Shown: in pieces, positions 18,045 to 24,617 of the stretch
How the letters are laid out: each line of letters starts with the position of its first letter
Numbering within the stretch: position 1 is the first letter of the stretch
Source: Zopfochytrium polystomum
Taxonomy: Eukaryota > Chytridiomycota > Chytridiomycetes > Chytridiales > Chytridiaceae
Assembly: GCA_025765615.1 (NCBI GenBank)
Contig: JAIVFJ010000559.1
Location: 1 to 24,617 of the forward strand
DNA: 24,617 bases
Direction: 5' to 3'
The notes under the pieces: model-generated
Told to the model about the DNA's origin: nothing
The model's database searches: none
The model's input: the letters and a program-made list of their open reading frames with translations, nothing else
Made by a program: the position numbers and the translations under genes

Positions 18045-19376
18045 TCAAACATTCGCCAGCGCCGCGTCCGCCTTCGCCCCCAACCCGACCTCCCTCAAGC
18101 TCTTCGGATGTAAGCACCACGCGTCGAACCGCTCCTCGATCCGCACACCGTCCCTCGTCTCCGGCAGAGGCCACCGCTTCCCGTACCAGCCGTCCAGGCT
18201 GCACGAGAAACCAGCCTCCGGAGCTCGACGAGCATTTCCGCCGTCTTTGCGAGTCCGCCCATGACCTCGGTGACGAGGAAGAAGACGCGGCGCGCGGCGA
18301 ACAGCGCGGTGGCCCCGCGGAGCACGTCCAGCTCGAACCCTTCGACGTCCATCTTCATGACCCACACGTCCTCGGCGAGGAACGTGTCCAGCGGGTCGAT
18401 GTGCAGCCACTGCCGGAAGGGCTTGAGGCTGTTGCCGCGGACGCTGCCGCGGCCGCGGGCGGCGGTGGAGGCTTTGTATTTGGCGATGTGGCGCGCAGAG
18501 CAGGTGACGGTGCCGTCGCCTTGGTTGGAGTCGTCCGAGGCGATTGCGCAAGTGGCGGATTTAGCGCCGAGGCCCTGGTGTGCGTGGTAAAAGGGAGGCA
18601 AACGTCACTGTAAGTACACATGCATCCCTAACCGCAACTCCCGAGCGCACACAAACATATGCGTCTTACATTATTGATAAACGTCACCCTCTCCATCAAT
18701 GCCGGCGTCGTACACAGCGTAGCCCGAAACTGCCCGGCGTTCTCCCGCAAAGCGTCGAACGAGACGACCCTGAACCCCCAGGCGGCCGCGACGACCGAGT
18801 GGACGCCGACGTTCGAGCCGACGTCGACAAACAGCGGGTCGCTCAGGTGTAGGCCCTCGGACTCGGCAAGGGCCTCGACGATGCTCGCGGTGATTTCGGG
18901 CTCCCAGGTGCCGTCGGTGGCGACCCAGCCCGAGACGATGTCGGCGTCGTCCGGCGGCGCGAGACGTAGAGATGCCGGCGGGGACGATGCGCGGGCGGCG
19001 GCCGCGGGTCGGGTGGAAGCCGGCGGTCTTGAGGGGAACGAGGGCGGTGGCGGCGAAGGAGGAGGAGGGGGAGGAGGAGGAGAAGGCGGGCGGAGGGTAA
19101 AAGTGCTCGCAGAAGAGGGACTGCAGAAGCCCGCGCGGGCTTGGTGGCCAGTCGGGGTGGTCGGGGAGGGCAGCCGCTGGAAGGTAGCTGCGTCGGGTTC
19201 TGTGTGGTCAACAAGGACGGCGGCTGGGGGGCCGGATGCGCGGTGTTGAAGTCCACCGATGTGCTTCTCGCCAGCCGAAGGGGCCGCTGCAGCCAGAGGA
19301 TGCCCGTCACGACCACGGTCGCCAAGATCAAGGGCAGCAGCAGGCGGAAGCCCAAAAGCGACTTCGCTACCGCCAT
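18045..19376 (-). CDS. FkbM-family methyltransferase, membrane-anchored
   Basis: This is a predicted SAM-dependent methyltransferase of the FkbM family (often O-methylation of sugars or small molecules). ATG 19376 opens a signal-anchor (LLGFRLLLPLILATVVVTGI) followed by a Pro/Ser-rich stem, so the enzyme should face the secretory lumen. The catalytic part has the SAM-binding motif PLFVDVGSNVGVHSVV and RVVSFDALRENAGQFRA. After a 95-nt intron (18669-18575, GTAAGA...CACCAG) come GLGAKSATCAIA, PLDTFLAEDVWVMKMD and VEGFELDVLRGA, the family's hallmark xKxDxEGxExxVLxGA. The C-terminus reads GFSCSLDGWYGKRWPLPE and ends at 18045. Frame changes of missing-base type occur in the stem (about 19130-19200) and near 18225. 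An alternative acceptor (TTACAG at about 18608) is rejected because it brings an immediate TGA. The substrate is unknown. Confidence 0.83.
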
Positions 19377-19943
19377 CTGTTTGTTTCAATGCGACACACA
19401 CACGAGTTTTCCGTGTTTGTATTGGTATAGTACCGTTGCCGTGCCAAAAAAGAGCGGGAAACACGAGAAATTCCGAGAGAGAGGGAGACAGAGCAACCAG
19501 TGAAGGTGTGCTCAGCCCGACGCGGACGGAGCGCCCTTCGCTGCATATAATTTTTGCTTCGCCATCGTTGCCTCTCTCCGCCAAAACGCCCACCGCGCTG
19601 TGGCGGAATTGAATATTCTAATTGGTGAGGTCGCAGTACTGAACTTGAAGGTTCCATACGAAGGAACCACAAAGCCCCATAGTGGCAAGCCCGGCAAATA
19701 CGTTAAACCTGTCCAACGCCTTTGACATCCCTCGAATGACCCACCACAAAGCAACCAGCGACTTTGTCAAGAATCCGACATTGGGCGTCGTTTGGAGTAA
19801 ACGTAGAAAACAAAGCTCGCGAGTGTGAACCCAGTATTTGCTTTTTCAGTATTAATATCTTTTTCCATTCGCCATCCGACGGACAGGTGAAATGCTATAC
19901 TCCACTGCTTCAACAACCCAAGCTCTCTCACAAAGCGCTCACT
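19377..19943. other. Intergenic, no gene seen
   Basis: This is the upstream region of the FkbM gene and the 3' flank of the RING gene. The short ORFs here lack coding character. A TATA-like gcatataattt is present on the plus strand near 19543, and since both neighbours are on the minus strand I assign it no function. Confidence 0.55.
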
Positions 19944-22900
19944 TCACTCCTCCATCACCGCCGCCGCCGCCGCCCTAGCCCTCGCCCTCTTCTTTTCCCG
20001 CTCCTCACACTCCGCCCTTTCTTTCCAGTACGCGCGCCTCCGCTCCCTCTGCATCGCCTGCGTCTCGACCCAGTACTCCTTGTTCTCCTTCACCTGATCC
20101 AGGTGCAGAGCCTGGACGTCCACGTCGTGCTCCAGCGCGAGCCACCGGTACGCCATGCGCGCGAACGGGTACGGCGTGACCGCGCGATGTCCCTTGCGCA
20201 GCCGGCCCCAGCCCTGCGGGTTCGTCTCTGCCCTTCCCACCAGCGCCTGGACGCCGTGCAGCACCATTTCCGATCCAAACTCCTCCCATTCTTTCTCGGA
20301 CATTGGGTCCTCCTCCGTCAAACTCTCGTCGCTCTCGTCGTCGTCTCCTTGGCGGTGGCGGCGCTTGCCCCAGTCGCACGCATTTAGCAGCGTGCCAACC
20401 GCCTTCTCAAGCGTCGCGTCGTGTTGGTGGTGGTGGCCGTGTCGTCGGCCCTGAAGGTCGCGTACATCTCCTTGTTGCCGGCTACCCACGCCAGCAAAAC
20501 CACGCATCGACGGAGGTCGTTTGCGTGGTCCCTCGAACGAGCTTGCACGCAGTTCCGGTTGGGATGAGACAGCTCAAACACGAGACGCGATGCAGCACCC
20601 TCCAGCAAGGATTCGCTTTTGGTGAGGCTAATCGTGGAACGGACGGTGACGTCAACCGATGACAAGCGGTGTCGTCGCTTCACCAGCCAGTCCAACACAC
20701 TCACGTCGAGCTGCCAAATCGCACTATCCGCAGCTTCAGACTCCCAGTGGCGGTGGCGGCTTTGGTCTCCCGCCGCAGCCGTTGCTGCAACGGCGGCATC
20801 TTCGGTTTGCAAGATCCACTCAAGCAAGTGGTAGTGGCGGTGCAAGCAGCAAGCTTGCACAGCCGATGACCGTTGCGGCCAAAACATCCATCCCGTGACC
20901 TCAAGCTTCGTCTCATCCTGATTTTCCAGTGTAAAGGCTTTTCCACACCGCGCTTGCTGCATCGAGCAGCTGCTGAATGCTCTCAACGCTCTCACCGGCG
21001 ACAACGGCGTTCCGGACGGCGGTGCACACATCATCCGCGGATTTATACTGGGCCTCCTCTCCGCCTGGATCTCTTGGTCAAGCTCGAGTGCAGCAACACT
21101 CCGCTCCCCAACCTCGTTATCTTCCTCGTTATCGCTGTCCCACTGAGCCCTGCTGAGCTTGCCCAAAAGCTCTTTGTATGGAAAAAGCGAATGCGCCAGA
21201 GCCGTGACCACATCTTTGCGTCCGCTGTCCAGTGCCACGTCATACAGGCGCTGGATCTCGCACTCGTCCATAAAGCCCAAGTGCTCGTTGGCAAACGTTT
21301 CGATGGCTTGAACGCTCGCAATTTTGACAAAGTCCGCCCATCGGCTCACCACCTCATCGTACTTTTTCCTTTTCGCCATGCTCTTCGCAAGGGAGACCAG
21401 TTCCTCATTGGGGCTCGCCAAGCAGCGCTCACGATAATCAGGCGGCAATAGGTTGGCGGCGCCGTTCACATCGTCGCCGCCACAGTCTTTTAGTATGATG
21501 AAGATGAGAGACGCCGAACGGTTTTCCGTTTCGAACAATATGTCAAGAGCGGTTTTACCACGGCTGTCGGCAACCGAAGTCAGCATTGACGCAAAACCGT
21601 TGCAAACGAGCCACTTGACGGAAATCGGCACGTCGAGGGATATCGCAATATGCATCAGTGTCGCTCCGCCCTTCAACCTCGGCAACCGGGGGTCCAACCC
21701 CTTGCATCGAATGAGCCAGTCCAGAACGTAAATGTTGCCGACAGCAACGGCCAGCGCAAGCAGGGCGTCACCAATTGTCGGTGCACGCACGGCTACAGCC
21801 ATATCGTCGCTGTCGAAATTCATCCAACTCGCTGTCTCCACTAAGCATAACCCGAACGGCCGCTCAAACGCTCTGAACAAGTCGTTTTCTTCGACCAGGT
21901 GCTGACGTCGACAGAGCGGACACTGCAATGACCCTTCCGTCGCCACACGTCCCTGCGCTTGTTCGGGATCGGTTCTCACCAACTTTTGCAAGCAAGGTCG
22001 GCAAAACTCGTGGCCGCAGTCAAGGCGAAAAGTGTCCTTGCGGCGGCAATAGCAAACGCTGCAAAAGTCCGGGTCCTCGGGCATTGCATCATCCAGCTCA
22101 GCCATTTCAGCGTCGTCATTTTCTGCTGCTGCTTCCCTGCGCGCGCGTGATTGTATCCCTCGTGGTAAAGAGGACCTTGCAAGTCAAGCTTTCCTTTCGC
22201 GTCAACCCATTGCAAGATGCGGAGGCGCCCATAAATAACAAGCAGATCCAGACGCGGCGGCCAGAGACAACGGCTAGTTGCCGACACGGGATGCAACGCG
22301 AGAGCCTCCATTGTTTGCAGCCACTGTGACGATTTGTGGCTTTTCAGAGCCAATATCCATGGACCGTCGCCGCGGCGATGCTTCCGTAAGCATTTGGACA
22401 GCGATCCAGTCCTCCCATCCCACCCGTTCTTTGACGCGGGGACGCTCACCAACGTGTCCAAGTCATCTTTGAGAGACGGAAGAAGCGTCGAGAACCCCGT
22501 GGCATCCGCATTGTTGTTCTTGTCCGCCTCGACGTCCACGCGGTACCTCTTGTGAAAGTCCTCAATGAAACATCCAGGAAGCGACTTGATGTCCGTGGCA
22601 GAGTAGCCAGTCCAGCCGACGTGAGCCGACGGCGCGAGCTTGAGACCCCAGTCGTCGAGCAACCACTTGACTTCCCGCGCACGGTCTTTGGTAATCGCGC
22701 TCGTCAGGTAGTAGTAGAGGAAGATCGCCGACTTGCGCGAGAAGGGCGGCGAGTGCGGAGCAAACCTCTCCTCCCACCAGCCAAACGAACGCGCGACGGC
22801 CATTTTGTCCTCGAGGGGGATATCGCGATACAGGCACCGCTCGAAAATGTCGATATGGCGCAGCGCCTGGAAGAGATCCAGCGCCACTTCGGCAAAGCCG

Positions 22901-23688
22901 CACTGCGTGGCGACGCGCATGACGCGTTCGATCGCCCTTGTGGCGCGGAGGCGTTCCGCGTCGCAGCCCTCGCCGCCGCCGAGCACGTCCTTCCAATCCA
23001 CTCGCCGATAACGTACTCCACGAATCCCGGGAGGTTGCTGAGCAAGGCGATCTCGAGCGGGGACCGATACCCGCGGGGCGACGGGTGGAGCGTGGCGGAA
23101 GGGTCAGTCTTAACGAGGTACATGAAGATGCGAAAGTTTTGGACGCTGACGGCGCAGTGGAGGAGGTTGCGGCCCTTGTGATTCAGGACGGTGACGGCCA
23201 CGCCGCACTCGCGGATCAAACACTTGAGGACGTCCAAGCGGTTGGCGCGCACCGCGCAAAAGGCCATACAGTTCGCCTCATCCGGGCGGAGCGGTGTTGT
23301 CCGGTTGTGGTCCGCAGATTGTGGGGCGACCGCGGGCGGACGGCCGGCAACCAGGGAACGCAGGTACGTTGCGAGCTCCGGTGCGTAGTTTAGAGCAGCA
23401 GGCGCACGAGAGCGAGGGCGGCGGGCGTTGGGATGGCCACCGCCGCCGTTGTTGTTGCCGTTGCCGTCTACGTCGACAAGGCCGTCGTCGTCGACGCCCA
23501 TGTCGTTGGCAATGTTGTCGATCTCGTCGTTGTCATTGCCCTGGCGGTCGTTGTCTTGGTCGCCATTGTCGTGGTCATCGTCGTCCTCATCAAACAGGCG
23601 CTGATTCACGGGGGGGTGGGGCGGCGCGCAGCAGCCTCTGGACCTCTTTCAAACCGACCGTGAAAGCGCCGAACTGGTGGCGAGGCAT
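19944..23688 (-). CDS. RING finger protein with flanking ankyrin-like arrays
   Basis: This is a candidate E3 ubiquitin ligase. ATG 23688 has a near-ideal Kozak context (gccaccATGc) and reads MPRHQFGAFTVGLKEVQRLL. The frame shifts at a 7-base C run (23610-23616) into an Asp/Asn-rich acidic segment, then ankyrin repeats (ANRLDVLKCLIRECG, HKGRNLLHCAVSVQNF). A second shift near 23005 leads to more Trp-containing repeats (VKWLLDDWGLKL, LRILQWVDAKG). A third near 22130, at a GC dinucleotide run, leads to a C3HC4 RING (C15, C18, C30, H32, C35, C38, C62, C65 counted from Met 22105). Further repeats follow (GNIYVLDWLIRCKGLDPRLP, DVSVLDWLVKRRH). A fourth near 20410 opens a charged helical tail ending at 19944. 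Total length is about 1,240 residues. Each segment is free of stops for 0.5-1.7 kb. Alternatively these are two genes, with the RING protein starting at Met 22105. Confidence 0.75.
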
Positions 23689-23939
23689 GGTGGCAAGGCG
23701 AGGGGTAAGGGAGCTAGAAAGTGGAGGAGTTGGTTGGTGTTTGGATGGAACGTGCGAGCGTGAGAACGAAGTCGCCTTCGCCACATACACATACAGCGTC
23801 CGCGTCGGTCACGTGTGCGCCCGCGATGCTTGCTATGTGGTTCAAGGTTTGCGGGTCCAGTTTTTTTTTTTTAATGGCCTCACTTCTGCTTTCTCCTCTC
23901 TCAGCGTATCCATTTAGCACATGCATGCACGAATATATT

Positions 23940-24617
23940 TCAATCATCACCCAACGCAAACATCAGATCCAGCTCCGGCACCCTCCGGTAAAACGAGCCC
24001 TTCCCGTGGCCCTTGACCATGATGCACAGCCGGTCCATCGCAAACTCGGCGCGACCGCCACCCGCCGCCCGCCGCGCCGCCGCCGCCGAAAAACGCCCGC
24101 TCGACGGCCGCCACGATCGGGTCGACCACGCGCTTGCCGCCACGCACCGGGTTCCCGAGGGTCAGGTGCGGGCGGTACGCACGGCCGCCGCCGTGCGCGT
24201 GCCCGTCGTCGGCGTCCGGTGCTCCCGGCGGCGTTGCGGGGGAGCGCGCAGCGAGGCGTGCGGCGACGGCGGCCTCGAGCTCGGCTGGATGGCGGCGAGG
24301 AGGCGCGTGGCGGGGTCGTCTGCACGCGGCTCGAGGACGACGGTGCTGGACCCGGGGTGGGTGAAGACGCCAACACGGTCGAGGACGAGGGTGTAAGATG
24401 CGTGGGGCGCGGGCGATGCGGCGGAGGCGGCGACGCCGGCGACGATGGGCTGGAGGAGGGCGTGGAGCTCGGATGGGGAGATGGCGTCGACGGGGGGGTT
24501 GCGGGGGCGAGGACGGTTAGGTGGGGTGGCCTGGGCGGGGGAGGAAAGGAGTGAGTAAGCTGCGAAGCCGAGGCGAGTGAGTCAAAGACGACAGACAGAC
24601 AGACATCGTGTCACGGC
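23940..24617 (-). CDS. 2H phosphoesterase (LigT/2'-5' RNA ligase-like), 5' partial
   Basis: This gene belongs to the 2H phosphoesterase superfamily, whose members hydrolyse or ligate 2',3'-cyclic or 2'-5' phosphodiester bonds in RNA or nucleotides. Both catalytic H-x-[ST]-x motifs are visible: HLTV (His codon 24523-24521, in PPHLTVLAP) and HLTL (His at 24168-24166, in YRPHLTLGNP). They are separated by about 118 residues, within family range. Between them lie a strand-rich segment (LVLDRVGVFTHPGSSTVVLE) and a helix (LEAAVAARLAARSP). The ending FAMDRLCIMVKGHGKGSFYR and ELDLMFALGDD matches the usual final strand pair. One-base changes (missing-base type) are needed near 24283 and near 24070. 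The exon seems to begin at 24530 after CCGCCCAG, so the first exon lies at or beyond the window edge; an ATG at 24605 is possible but unproven. Confidence 0.78.

Noticed and set aside
18602..18612. TTACAG as the acceptor of the FkbM intron
   Set aside because: Splicing there puts TGA directly after the join; the CACCAG at 18575 restores the family's sequence in frame.
23590..23609. Start of the acidic RING-gene segment at 23609
   Set aside because: That codon is GTG; an ATG with near-perfect Kozak context at 23688 precedes it and joins through a C-run indel.
1..24617. tRNA, rRNA, CRISPR array or transposase/reverse transcriptase
   Set aside because: I looked for T-loop type GGTTCRA segments with paired arms, spaced repeats and mobile-element protein motifs and found none; short or diverged ones could be missed by eye.

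Overview
The window looks like nuclear DNA of a GC-rich fungus, most likely an early-diverging zoosporic (chytrid-type) lineage. It carries a eukaryotic ribosomal protein gene (eL31), a DDT/WHIM/PHD chromatin remodelling subunit, a RING finger, genes split by short introns (about 47-190 nt, GTRNGN...YAG), strong Kozak contexts and GC-ending codons. It also carries tryptophan-rich ankyrin-like repeats (period about 30-45 residues, core G-x-[IV]-x-V-L-x-W-W). I associate such large repeat families with chytrids, but that lineage call is recall and not something the sequence proves.

Layout, left to right. An MFS sugar transporter is cut by the left edge (plus strand, ends 1273). A repeat-rich gap follows with a 180-bp CT tract, then a small unrecognised plus-strand gene (2764-3127). 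An unidentified minus-strand gene fragment (3832-4159) sits 27 bp from the start of an intact 580-aa ankyrin-like protein (plus, 4187-5929). Almost everything after that is on the minus strand: a WD40 protein (6208-7136), a PLOD-type membrane-anchored glycosyltransferase (8153-10074), and an uncertain low-complexity ORF (9942-10691). Next comes a 2.7-kb gene-poor block full of GA/CT/CA microsatellites and a perfect hairpin. Then follow a DDT-WHIM-PHD remodeller subunit with seven exons (13665-16570), RPL31 with two exons (16865-17302), an FkbM-type methyltransferase with two exons (18045-19376), a RING plus ankyrin protein (19944-23688) and a 2H phosphoesterase cut by the right edge (23940-24617).

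The genes do not form an obvious pathway or operon-like unit. The glycosyltransferase and the FkbM methyltransferase both have an N-terminal signal-anchor and would act in the secretory pathway on glycans or proteins. The two ankyrin-like proteins are candidate protein-binding or ubiquitin-ligase components.

The main caveat is that most minus-strand genes read through cleanly only if one-base frame changes are allowed at G/C-rich positions. The majority behave like a missing base. The flanking frames have good codon use and conserved motifs, so I read them as assembly indels first, decay second and programmed frameshifting last. Exon joins were read by eye from splice motifs plus frame and domain continuity.

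I found no tRNA or rRNA gene, CRISPR array, recognisable transposase or reverse transcriptase.
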